A stretch of 64,000 bases of DNA from Nemertoderma westbladi (taxonomy: Eukaryota; Xenacoelomorpha; Nemertodermatida; Nemertodermatidae): contig JAUCBJ010007289.1 of assembly GCA_032718475.1 (NCBI GenBank), forward strand, positions 186,001 to 250,000. Direction: 5' to 3'. Position numbers and translations under genes: made by a program. This document shows, in pieces, positions 9,425 to 19,989 of the stretch. The notes beneath the pieces were generated by a model. It was not told the origin of the DNA and did not search any database. It saw only the letters and a list, made by a program, of their open reading frames with translations. Each line of letters begins with the position of its first letter. Position 1 is the stretch's first letter.

Positions 9425-9800
9425 TATAGCGCGCATCAGTAAATTGCTGGTCTAAAGCCAGTCGCAGATAAGTTTGAGTCCCAAAATAAACGCTGCATCG
9501 ATTTTTGAATATTTTAAATATTCTCACATTCACACATTTTGTTAGGGAACCCCAGTATTGCGATTAGATGCGATTAGATTAGATTAGAAAGGACGTAGTT
9601 GTAAACGCATTTTACAGTAAAATTAGGCCATAGGAATACACTCTGAGTGTCAAATCTCTCACACTCGTCTTAAGTCAGCTTAGGGAGCCGATTCGGGTTT
9701 ATTGTATTGGTTATTCCCGCGTGGCTCATATATTCGAACAGTTAGCTCTCTATCGAGTAATCGGTAGAGAAAGGAACGAGAAATTAGCAGGAGCCGTAGA
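9425..9800 (+). mobile_element. Candidate tRNA-derived SINE (copy 1)
   Basis: The first 70 bp resemble a tRNA gene with a loose A box (TAGCGCGCATCAGT) and a B box close to GGTTCGANTCC (AGTTTGAGTCCC). The body aligns by eye with the reverse complement of 36272-35945: shared AGTAAATT.GCTGG..TAAA.CCAGT, TTAAATATTCTCACATTC, GCTTAGGGAGCC and CGAACAGTTAGCTCTCT blocks. Two dispersed copies with a common tRNA-like head support a SINE; the 3' tail limit is uncertain. Confidence 0.45.
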
Positions 9801-10010
9801 AAATTAGGAAATATATTAGCGGACGGCAGGTTAGCGCCATCCAACAGTGAGTAGCGGTTTTGTATTTAGCAGCCCTACATTAGCAATTATACGCTCCTGA
9901 TTGCCCCGTCTAGTAAATAGAGCAGTTTTGCGTCTTTATTGGTTAGGCCGGGGTAGTTTGTTCGTAACAATCTAGCCTATATATATGAACGTAAAAACTC
10001 ATTAACTTAC

Positions 10011-10136
10011 CACCACATGTAACACCATCTCCAGTGTACTCATCATCACAGACACAAGTAAAGCTTCCGATGATATTCGTACAAGTAGCGCGATCGGAAT
10101 CACAGTTGTCGGTATTCAATGCACACTCATCTACAT
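10011..10136 (-). CDS. Host gene: single calcium-binding EGF-like exon (126 bp)
   Basis: Read on the minus strand, an acceptor TTCACAG precedes the exon and a donor GTAAGT follows it. The exon is phase 1 at both ends and encodes one complete EGF-CA module: a V-D-E-C start, six cysteines in the standard spacing, the C-x-N-x4-F-x-C signature for Asp/Asn hydroxylation and calcium binding, and a G-D-G-V-T-C end. Symmetric 1-1 exons of this length are typical of shuffled EGF modules in extracellular metazoan proteins (fibrillin, Notch, fibulin and similar). The rest of the gene lies outside the window or was not found, so the protein cannot be named. The retrotransposons on either side would then lie in its introns or flanks. 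Confidence 0.88.
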
Positions 10137-10145
10137 CTGTGAAGG

Positions 10146-10336
10146 TATAATGTGTTAGTAGGTCAGATTAGGTACATACCAAAACATAAAACAAGGAGAA
10201 AACAAAATGGTGTGTTAGTAGGTCAGATTAGGTACATACCAAAACATAAAACAAGGAGAATACAAAATGGTATAATGTGTTAGTAGGTCAGATTAGGTAC
10301 ATACCAAAACATAAAACAAGGAGAAATCAAAATGGT
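10146..10336. repeat. Intronic minisatellite, about 63 bp x 3
   Basis: Three near-identical units contain GTGTTAGTAGGTCAGATTAG and end in AACAAAATGG; copies are about 60-66 bp. The array lies immediately upstream (in gene sense) of the EGF exon, its edge reaching within 10 bp of the splice acceptor. Confidence 0.9.
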
Positions 10337-10505
10337 ATAATGTGTTTTCCTTATAATAATAATTATAATATAATTTGATCTTTTATTGACTAAAACTGAT
10401 GAAATATTAAAATTGCACCAGGCAGTAAATGAATGCACATAAACTGATGATAATTAAGTCAACAAGCGTCGGTGTGCAGGTACAACTAGGTTATAACTAG
10501 GTCAT

Positions 10506-10830
10506 AAGGGTCCCCCAGACCAGTTGGGTCCCCCTATACAGCTGGGTCCCTCAGACCAAATAGGTCCCCCTGTTCAGTTGGGTCCCCCCATTCATAAGTG
10601 TCCCCCCGCTAAGGTGGGTCCCCCTGACCAGTTGGGTCCCCAAGACCAGTTGGGCCCCCCACATCACTTGGGTCCCCCAGACCATTTGTGTACCCCACAC
10701 CAGATGGGTCCCCCCGTTTATAAGGGTCCCCCCGTTCAGTTGGGTCCCTCAGATCAGTTGGGTCCCCCAGACCAGTTGGGTCCCCCCCTTCATATGGGTT
10801 CCCCTGTTCAAAGGGGTTCCAGTACCTTTG
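10506..10830 (+). repeat. 18-bp minisatellite, about 18 copies
   Basis: Units follow GGTCCCCCAGACCAGTTG with scattered changes. The period is a multiple of three. In one frame it reads as L-G-P-P-x-Q repeats, continuous with the N-terminal coding sequence of the downstream RT element. Confidence 0.92.
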
Positions 10831-13748
10831 ACGACACATCGCCCTTCGGCTCACACTGGACTCCCGAAGCACCCCGCAACTCGGACCCCCAAGACCTGAT
10901 GATGAGGGCGTTTGGGGCCCCCTTGCTGGGTAAAGGTGCTCCGCCAGATGGATTGCTCCACCAGTGGAGGAGGGCCACTCAATTACGCGGCTCCAAGTAT
11001 AGACAGCCTGGGGGGGGGGCGTGGGTCGTGATATGGTTGAGCTGTTGACGTCGGAAGCTACAGCTTTTGTGGCGGGTTTGAGACATAACGTTGCGAACGC
11101 GCGTTCCGAACGGATCCTCCTCGCAGACTCGCTGCTCCTTCACCGGGACCCTAGGGTCATCAAAGCCGCAGATATCCGACGCCTCCTCATCCGCCGACTT
11201 GAAATGTGGAGGTCAGGGCGGCTTGAGGCGCTGCTTCAGGAGGCGGAGCGCTGCTCCAGTAAAGTTGGATCTGGAAGGCAGACCAAAGCCAAGACCCCGG
11301 ATGAGGACAAAGACCACACAGTTCGAGTTTTTACTCGCCTGATGTTGGAGGGCAAAGTGAGGAGCGCGGTTCGGTGGGTCACAAATCGTGAGGGTGGGGG
11401 GGTGTTAGACCCTGATGATGACGCCATCGATGCTGAGGGAAGAAAGGTTAAGGTCATCGACCTTCTTCGTGCCAAGCATCCCCCTGCCTCCCCACCTCCA
11501 CCTGAGGCCCTTATCCAACTCGATGAGGACCTCCCTGTCTGGGTCGACGTCGACGTTACTGCCTCCCACATAGAGTCCTCCGCGCATCGACTCCATGGAG
11601 GCGCTGGACCTGCCGGCTCCGATTCAACCCGCTGGGGCGATTACCTCCTTCGTTACGGCGCCCACAGCGAACGCCTCCAGGACGCGGTTGCTGAGATAGC
11701 ACGTTCCCTTTCCAACGCTGTCGTACCCTGGGAGTCGGTGCGCGCCCTGATGTCCTGTCGTCTGATCGCCCTGGATAAGTGCCCGGGGGTCCGCCCAATC
11801 GGCATCGGGGAGTGTTTACGGCGGATTCTCGGCAGATCCCTGGCCGAAGCAACGGGGGATGACGTCACCGCGACCTGTGGCGCCGAGCAGCTCTCCGCCG
11901 GCACGTCAGCCGGCGTCGAGGCCGCCGTCCACACGATGGCGGAGTTGTTTGAGGACCACAAGGAGGACGGCTGGGGAGTTCTCCTCGTCGACGCGTCCAA
12001 CGCGTTCAATTCGATGAACCGAACGGCCGCGTTGTGGAACGCTCGTCAGCTGTGGCCCAGGTGCTCACTGTTTTTGTTTAACTGCTACAGGGGGCACAGT
12101 ATGTTAATTATTAGAGGGACCAATGTGGTTCTATTTAGCGAGGAGGGAACCACCCAGGGCGATCCCCTTGCGATGCTGGAGTACTCGACCGGTATACTCC
12201 CCCTCATCCACCACCTGAGAAAGCCCCCCCCTCATTCAGAACTGGTTTGCCGATGACTCAGCGGCAGCTGGCAGACTCTTCCTGATCCTCGAATGGTTCA
12301 GGGAACTGAAACGTCACGGCCCCACCCTCGGCTACTATCCGGAACCCACCAAGAGTTACCTCGTCGTAGCTCCACAGTACGAGGAGGAGGCCCGTAGAGT
12401 TTTCGCTGGCCAGGAGATAAATATAGTAACGGGACACCGTTTCCTGGGCGGGTATCTTGGTGGGACTGCAGAGCGATTGGGTTACGTTCAGGCCAAAGTT
12501 GCTGCGTGGGTCGCATCGGTTGATCGTCTCTCAGAGATGGCCGAGACCCAACCCCAAGCCGCGTTCGCTGCCATGGCCGGCTCCCTCCAACGGGAGTGGG
12601 CTTACCTCCAGCGCGTAACCCCAGACTGTGTCGATGAGTACCAGGTGCTGGAGGACGCGCTGACTGAGCGTTTCCTTCCCGCAGTGTTTGGCGGACCGAT
12701 CTCCCCAAACGAGCGTTGTCTGTTCGGCCTCTCACCTCGCACTGCAGGTCTCGGACTGCGGAATCCGGTGTCCGAGGCGGCCCACTCGTTCGATATATCG
12801 CGAGCTGGAACCCGGACCATCGCGCAGTCGTTATTGGGAGATCGGCAGTTCTCGCTCACGGACCACCGTAATTGTTTACAGCGAGTGCGGAAAGAAGGAC
12901 GGGACCAACAGCTCGGAAGGGAGAGGGCTAGTCTGGAGGCCGTGCTGGACGAGTTCCCACAGGGCCGCCGTCGGACGGTCGAGCGCGCCGCCAACTTCCG
13001 CTCCAGTGGGTGGATTTCCTCCCTCCCAATAGCCGAACACCAACTTGATCTCTCCCCCATGGAGTTCCGGGATGCGCTGGCGATCCGGTACGGCCGCCCC
13101 CTGGCGGCGGTGCCGAGTCGGTGCGATGGGTGCGGGGCCGCCTTCGATTTAAACCACGGTTTAAATTGTAAAAAAGGCGGCCTCGTAATCCAAAGACACA
13201 ACGAGCTCCGGGATGTGGTCGGTGATCTCGCGGCGCGCGCGTTCGGGCCCCGGAACGTCACCCTCGAGCCAGTGGTCCGCGAACAGCAGGGAGTAGACGG
13301 AGCAGCAGGTCTCCGTTGTGATGTGGGGATTCGGGGTGCGCTAAACCCGCAGACCCAGGCGTTGATCGATATTCGGGTTGTAAACCTTGACGCCGGGTCA
13401 TATGCGGGTCGCACCCCAATGTCTGTCCTGGAGTCGGCCGAGGACCAGAAGAAGAGGCTGTACGCGGACGCAGTGACGGCCCGACGGGGCGACTTCTCGC
13501 CGTTCGTCGCCTCATGCGACGGAGTTCTCGCGCCGCAAGCGAACCATCTTCTCCGTGTGGTGGCAGACCGGCTGCACCGATCGTGGGGGCGGCCCTATAG
13601 CGTCACAATGGGCTGGATCCGTACGCGGGTTCAGTTGGCCATTATTAGAGGGGCCACCCACTGTCTGCGGGGCTCCCGCACCAAGTGGAGAAGCGCTCGG
13701 GGGCCGGATGATGGCGCAGGGCTGCCAGAAAGCTGGCAACCGGTGTAG
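10524..13748 (+). pseudogene. RLE-type non-LTR retrotransposon polyprotein (RT + restriction-like endonuclease), frameshifted
   Basis: Three frames join at two homopolymers. An N-terminal part (10524-11009) runs to a 10-G run; the RT part (11021-about 12225) runs to an 8-C run; the rest ends at 13748. The RT shows R-P-I-G-I-G-E, L-L-V-D-A-S-N-A-F-N-S, T-T-Q-G-D-P-L and, after the C run, the catalytic F-A-D-D. The C-terminus has a CX2CX7HX3C finger (13122-13169), then a PD-(D/E)XK-like block ending in D-I-R-V-V-N near 13370. A C-terminal finger plus endonuclease after the RT is the architecture of R2/NeSL/CRE-type elements; I do not assign a clade. Both breaks lie in homopolymers, so either sequencing error or true decay is possible. 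There is otherwise no internal stop, so the copy may be young. Confidence 0.85.
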
Positions 13749-14252
13749 TACTGTGGTACAATGTAGGTGTAAAATAATATATAAACATAAAAACAATCAA
13801 TTCAATTTATATTTACTGTGTTTGGTGGTGGTGCAGTTTTAACTGTTTGTTGTTTAAGTTTTTAAATTTCCCGCGTTTATAATACAAATATTACTAATAG
13901 ACTGTTTACATACTGTTCTGGAACAATTTGTGTATGTATTATTAGCTACGCAATAGATATATTGGATAGGAATACCGCTGTTGCCAACCAACTTATAAAA
14001 TAAATAACACATTCTAGAATTTTGTGTATTTATTAGATAGAATAAATGGTTATACCTATGTATGTAATGTATGTACGTACAGTAAGTACCTATGTATACT
14101 AAACTACAATACATACACATAAATGAATTAGTAATATCTAATGTATTAGAAGCACAGTTAGACCCCCCCCCCCCCCAAGTGATGCAGCTCCCGCTACACC
14201 ACCACCCCCCCCCCCCCCCCCCCTCATCTGGTGGGCAATCAAAAGCCTATAG
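13749..14252. other. 3' tail of the RLE element and junction with the minus-strand element
   Basis: AT-rich, non-coding. It contains a TATGTATGTA-type simple repeat near 14057-14080 and two C runs at 14163-14176 and 14205-14223 that would be G runs in the 3' untranslated region of the minus-strand non-LTR element. The exact junction is not visible. Confidence 0.45.
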
Positions 14253-17200
14253 CTAAGTTACTGCCTCTCGGCTGTATTTATTTAAGAATATATTTTTTAA
14301 TTTCCGCTTAAAAGTTAAAAGATTTGGTAATTTTACAACTTCTATGTCTAAAGTATTCCATAATTTTATTGATTTCACTATTACGCTATCGTGGCCAAAC
14401 CTGTTATTTGTTTTTGGAATAATGATATTACCCGTCCTGGTGTTCATTTTCACATTTTGTCTTGGAAGAAATGGCAGATTTAGAATTTTAAATGCCTCAG
14501 TCAATCCGTGTATATACTTATAAAAATAAACAAGGGTGAAATACTCCCTGACTGCTGATAGTAACGGAATTTCTCCTTTTTGTCTTAACTCCGTGCCGCT
14601 GTTATCTCTGATTTTCTTACCAAAAATAGTGCGCAATGCATAATTTTGCACTTTCTCAATTTTGTACAACAACTCCTTGGATCCATATTTGTCGTGGAGT
14701 GACACAAGTAGCTGACAGCAATAGTTGTGATATGGCATCGTAAGTGTTTTGTATAATTGCAATTTCGTTTTATTTGGTAATTGGCCTTTTATAGAACGTA
14801 AACAAGAAATACTAAGTGTCATTTTCTGAATTATTTTTTTAATATAATCGTCCCAATTTAGTTCACTGTCAATGATTACTCCAAGATATTTTACTGATTT
14901 TGACTGAGGTATAGATTCACTGCCACCAACATTTAGTTTTATTGTGGAGATTTCATCCCTAAGTTGAGGGCCAATTTGTTTAGGTGACAATAGGAGAAAT
15001 TCAGTTTTATCTGGATTCAGTTTTAATTGTGCATCATTAAATATTTTTTGAATCTGAATAACACGGGACTCCAACAATTTTGCTGCATGTTCTGGGTCTG
15101 AGTCTATTACATAAATTACTGTATCATCGGCGTATTGTATTATTTGCTCATTTTTCATTAGTTCCGGAATATTATTTGTATATAGGGTAAAAAGTAGCGG
15201 ACCTAATACTGTCCCTTGGGGTACGCCTTTTGTTTCCGTTAGCCAGTCCGAAAAGGTATTATCTATTTTTACACGCTGCTTCCTGCTTGAGAGGTAATTT
15301 TTAATCAGGTTTAGTGCGGTGGGGTGGAAGCCTAAATATTGTAGTCTGGCATTTAAAATAATTATGATTTATTGAGTTAAATGCTTTGCTCAGATCCAAA
15401 AATGCTGCAGCAATGTATTTATTCTGATTCAAATGCTCCCGCCAATTTTCAGTTAAAAATGTAACTGCATCCACCGTAGAAAAACCTTTGCGAAAGCCAA
15501 ATTGCTTTGGATACAAAAGCTTATTATGTTTTACATACAGTAATATCTGTGAACACATTATTTTTTCCAAGACTTTGGCAAATGGTGAGGTTATTGCCAC
15601 TGGCCTGTAGTTTACCGAATCACATGAATCACCTTTTTTATAGATAGGGGTAATATTAGATAATTTCAATTTATTTGGAAAAACAGATTTTGTTAAACAT
15701 TGAATTATTATTATATTCAAAGGTTCTGTTATAAACGGCCTAATGTCCTTAATAATTTTAATTGGTATTTTGCAAGGGCCAGATGATTTATCACCATTTA
15801 GATTCTCTAAAATTTTACTGACCTCTAATATACCTACACATTTAAATGAAAACTGTATTCGGTTATCTTTTGCACCTTCTGGAATGGTGTAAGTACTAAT
15901 GGCATTCGGCGTGCAATTAAAAAAGTTTCCCAAGCTTAAAAATGCTTCATTCATAGCATTAGACACCTGTTTTTCGCTTGTTACCAAGGTTCCCCTGTAT
16001 TTAATACAATTATTGATTGAAGCACTTTTAATTTTATAGTTTATAATCTTATTGATCACTTTCCATCTCGATTTGCTGTCTTTAGCACTTAAGTATTTTT
16101 CTTTTACATACTCATTTTTTAGTTTCCGGTTGAGATTATTAAATTTATTTCGCAATAACTTATAATCATTATAATCGTTATCAGATTTTGTTCTGCGCCA
16201 AATTGCAAATTGTTTAAACTTTTTTGACCGTAATTCATTTAGTTCATCCGTTGACCAGTTATCTGATAATTTTGATCTGTCTGCTGTAACCAATTTTCGT
16301 TTTATAGGAGCATGTTTATTTAGTATTTCCTCTATATGCCGTTCAAAAATATCATATTGCTTATCGATATCATTCTCCATATAAATATCATTCCAAACAA
16401 TACCTGATATCTCGTTTAAGAAATTTGTTTTATTAAACTTAGAAAAATCTCTATATTCTATCCATTCTTTATTTGGCGATTTTAGCTTTTGGCTAAATTT
16501 GTGAGTTATTGTGGTTACTGTATAGTCGTGATCTGAAAATTCACATAAAAATACGCTACTCTGTGTAATATAATTATTTTCTATGTTGGTTATTACTACG
16601 TCTAAAAGAGTTGATGTTTTGTTGTTTGTTCTTGTCGGTTTTGTTGTATTTGTAAGATACACAGAATACATATTTAATAGGTCCTTAAGAGATGACAGTC
16701 TGGCGTTATTGGCCCCAGTTTGTCCCAGGATGTTTATATTAGGATCCCCCTGAATAATTAATTTCTTTTTGGGTTCCAAAATTAAGGCATTTTCAATTTC
16801 TTCCGAGAAACATTTGAAAAAGTTAGTATTTGATTTTGCTTTGGGTGGACGATATATAGTGCAGACTAAAATATCGTCAATTTCAACCCAGATAGATTCT
16901 AGAACCCCATTACATTTTATATCCGCCCTAACTCTACTGTTTAAATGCTGTGGAATATAAATTAATACTCCACCACCTTTCCTCCTTCGCCTATCTTGTC
17001 TGTAAATCGTGTACCCAGGAATGAGTATGGCTTTATCACTAATTCTTCTTTTTAGCCATGTTTCTGTTACAGACAACACACAATTTTTTGAACCGCCTAT
17101 CAAAATCCGTATCTCATCTATATTTTTAAACAGACTCCTGGCATTAATTTGGAAAAAATTAAAATTGTTGCTGTTTGAACGGATATAAGAACTTAAATTA

Positions 17201-17424
17201 ATATTTATATCGTCAGTTTGAAGTTCAGGTCCGGGATTAGGATGAATGTCTGGTGATAATGCCAGGGTACTATTTATAGTAATACCAATAATCAGTACAG
17301 TACTAATTGAGTGACTATATATTAACGCACTAAAATAAAAACATTTCGATGTTAATTTAATTACTGACATTAATTTTGTTAGGGGGGCCTTTATGTTGAT
17401 TAAACGCATATAACGTAAATACAC
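14253..17424 (-). pseudogene. ORF2 of an APE-type non-LTR retrotransposon (endonuclease + RT), one frameshift
   Basis: From 17424 the protein has a hydrophobic leader, then D-I-H-P-N-P-G-P (17227-17250), an AP-endonuclease domain (Q-I-N-A-R-S-L, T-E-T-W-L, a G-D-P-N block where G-D-F-N is usual, and S-D-H-D), then the RT (V-N-Y-R-P-V-A, F-L-D-L-S-K-A-F, G-V-P-Q-G, Y-A-D-D). Near 15345-15360 the frame shifts; the second part ends at 14253. The domain order and RT type fit the CR1/L2/Rex-like group of APE elements. The upstream minus-strand ORF1 at 17708-19196 is probably its partner. One frameshift plus the G-D-P-N change suggest an inactive but fairly recent copy. Confidence 0.85.
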
Positions 17425-17707
17425 GAGAATGTTGTTATCGGTTTACGTAAGTAAAAAACAAAGACAGTTGAAAATATAACTGCCTCCGTAAAGACTACTA
17501 TCCATGTTTCCAATAGTATATAAACAAAGAAGTTATATACAGTTTAGTTGTTACTAGAGTTGATAGCATTGGTAGGGGCCAGTTGGAAACCCCATAGAGA
17601 AATGCAAGCAGAGTTAGTGTTATTATTGTAATTAAGTTAAAATACATGGTCATTAATAAAATTGATAGACATTAGGCTTGAATGAGTGTGGCAGGTAGTG
17701 TTGCTTG

Positions 17708-19196
17708 CTAGCCGTCAATAGCCTGCAGGAACTGAATAAGGGCTCCCAGCACACCTTTGGTAGCGGGTGTTGTTGCTACTGATGATGGTAGCATCTGAGG
17801 TGGAAGCGTCGGGTGTTGGGGTGGAAGGGTTGGGTGTTGGGGCGGAAGGGTCGGGTGTTGGGGTGGAAGGGTTGGGTGATGGGGCGGAAGGGACGGGTGC
17901 TGTGGTTGAGGGAGTTGGATCTGGGGCTGAGGTACAGAGTGCTGGTGTGGAGGGGTGGGATGTCGCCAGGGTGGTGTTGGCCCCTGGTGGAAAGTGCGAC
18001 CCGCCCACGGTGCAGTGGGTGGTGCTCTGTGAATGGGTGCGGGTGTTGGGTGCACCTGGGCCGCCGCCCTGTGGTCCCGCGGTGACTGATGGACCTTTGT
18101 GGGAGAACCAGGGCGGACCTTCTCTACGATGGCGCGGACCAGCAGCCCGATGTTCTGCTGCTTTACGTGCTTGTCGTCGTAGAGGTGGTTGGGGGAGATG
18201 GAGTGCTCTACGTACGAGTGGCCATCGTTCGCGCAATGGAAGCGATAAGTTTGTTGGCGAATTCAACATTCTGATCTCTTCGGCACAGAATCGAGGATAC
18301 GACCACGTGGCAGTTGGGCCAGGTTTCCGTAGCAAACCGCGCTCCTTCTCGGATCAGTTTGCACACTGATCTGGCAGAGGAGTTGTCGATGTCGTTGGTG
18401 CCGGTTTGTAGGTAAACAGTGTCGACTTTGGTGTATTTCGTTGACGCTGTTTCGATGTTGGAGCGGATCTGGGCTGCGACGCTGCAGGGAATCATTTTCG
18501 CATCGCGTTGGATACGGCGAGGGTATATGTACTTTCTGTTGGAGTCCATTAGGAGGAGGCAGCCCATGGAATCATCTGGTGATCGCGTGGCGGTTTGGGT
18601 GGTATAGGGGGTTGCTGTACCGGATGGGTCAGCAGCTGGAAGTGTTGATGCCGAATTGCGTGGAGGAGGGTTCGTCGGGTTCAATTGAGGAGGAGCAGTC
18701 GATGTCGGATTAGTGGAGAAGTTTCTTTCCGTTCTTCAATGATAACATCGTCATCCTCTTCGATAATGATCGACTTGTCCAGTAGGCTGGACCCATTGTC
18801 TAGTGGCTGCTTCCTAAAATAGACGGTTCGGTCCGCTACCACCGTGTCATCCAGGTTGTCTGACGGGGAGGAGTTCAGCTGACATCTAGAGCAGTGCGAG
18901 TCCAGTTCTTTCTTATACTGCTGTAGTAGTTGGTGATCACCCGCCCGTTCCTCGTATAACTGCTGTACGAGCAGTTCCAGATCGCCCAGTCTTTTCAGGA
19001 TATCCGAGTTGTCCTCGATAGTGCCGGCGATGGAGAGCCGAGCATCTGAGGGCGATGTTGGTGGAGAGACAAATGCAGGAGAGTTGGGAATCCTGGTTGG
19101 CCTTGGTGGTGAGTAGGACTCCGAGATGCGAGCGGTTGGGTGAACTGGAGAGGCAGGTGTCTCAGGGTGGTGCGCAGGCGAGCGCTGCACAGGCAT
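17708..19196 (-). pseudogene. ORF1 of the same non-LTR element: coiled coil + SGNH/GDSL hydrolase + Pro-rich tail
   Basis: Read from 19196, a Pro/Ser-rich N-terminus leads to a coiled-coil-like stretch, then two frameshifts (near 18685 and 18240) connect three pieces. The central part shows the hydrolase blocks L-M-D-S-N (nucleophile Ser region), T-G-T-N-D and, after the second shift, D-D-K-H (the Asp/His block). The tail holds a 21-bp tandem repeat at about 17812-17900 reading P-T-L-P-P-Q-H. Esterase-type ORF1 proteins are known in CR1-like and RTE-X-like elements, where they are thought to act on membranes or in RNP trafficking. Order and strand match the ORF2 at 14253-17424, with a gap of about 280 bp. 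Confidence 0.75.
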
Positions 19197-19694
19197 AACG
19201 GTACCGGTAGAATATTCTTTGGCTTTGGAGTCGACGAAGCAGGCGTGTTAACTGAAGGAGCTTGCCGTGTTCGAATCGAATCGCAGTGAAAAGCCGTTTA
19301 TTTCAAAGTTAAATATAGTCAGTCAGTTTGGCGCCAATTGCAGTATTGCAGTATAGGCTTAGTACGAATATCACAGTACTTGTTGAGTTGTTTTTTGTTG
19401 TCTTATGATTACGGCTTATGTCTGATTACGGCAACCAGTCAGACCAGAGCCTATCTCCGCCCAGAGTGCAGAGTGTTACTTTGAGCTTCAGTTAGTAAAT
19501 GCTTGTACGGCTGTATGGGTGGGTACAGTAGTGTTATGTTAATTAGGCATTAGGCATTAGGCATCCTAAATGAGTACTGGAGTTTCCTCTGGGGAGTAAA
19601 GTTCTGGGTGGACCGCACTGGAAATAAGTCATCAGACTTTGTGCGCAATCCCTGGCCTAGTGGCCAAAGAAAATTTACTTTACTTTTTTTTTAC
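19197..19694. other. Junction region between two non-LTR elements
   Basis: No coding region is recognised. It includes a short GGCATTA tandem triplication near 19546-19563 and a TTTACTTTACTTTTTTTTTA run just before the next coding fragment, which may mark the end of one element and the truncated start of the other. Confidence 0.4.
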
Positions 19695-19989
19695 AAGCAG
19701 CTACTGATAGAGTGGATCAGCATGCATTCTTAACATTCCTGGGAGACTTTAATGCAAGTCTGCATCAATCACCTACATCACCCTGGGTCTATAGCAATAG
19801 TGTTAACCGAAATTCCGTCCATCTTCCGGATTTTATCTCTGTAAATGGATTGTTTTCGGCTGGAACCCAGTTCAAGAAGCGAACTGGAAAGAAATGGAAC
19901 TGGAACATGGAAAGAAATGGACTCATAGTGGACCCAGTAGTCACAAGTCCCAGATAGACCATATTCTGTTTCGTAGGAAGTACAGGAGC
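19695..19989 (+). pseudogene. AP-endonuclease fragment of a plus-strand non-LTR element (part 1 of 3)
   Basis: The catalytic F-L-G-D-F-N-A block is followed by the D-F-I-S-V-N-G and G-K-K-W blocks and, after a frameshift near 19930, Q-I-D-H-I-L-F-R. The frame stops abruptly at GGAGC where element B1 begins. It resumes at 31898 on the other side of B1 with the expected S-D-H block. Upstream parts (ORF1, start of the endonuclease) are missing, so the copy was 5'-truncated. Confidence 0.8.

Noticed and set aside
10146-10336. Possible CRISPR array (three spaced repeats)
   Set aside because: The units are contiguous tandem copies with no unique spacers, in a eukaryotic intron.
12602-13414. 270-codon minus-strand ORF inside the RLE element
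   Set aside because: It lies opposite the GC-rich endonuclease-coding region, has no recognisable domain, and is explained by codon bias of the true strand.
17767-18369. 200-codon plus-strand Gly/Val-rich ORF
   Set aside because: Shadow of the Pro-rich repeat tail of the minus-strand SGNH ORF1.
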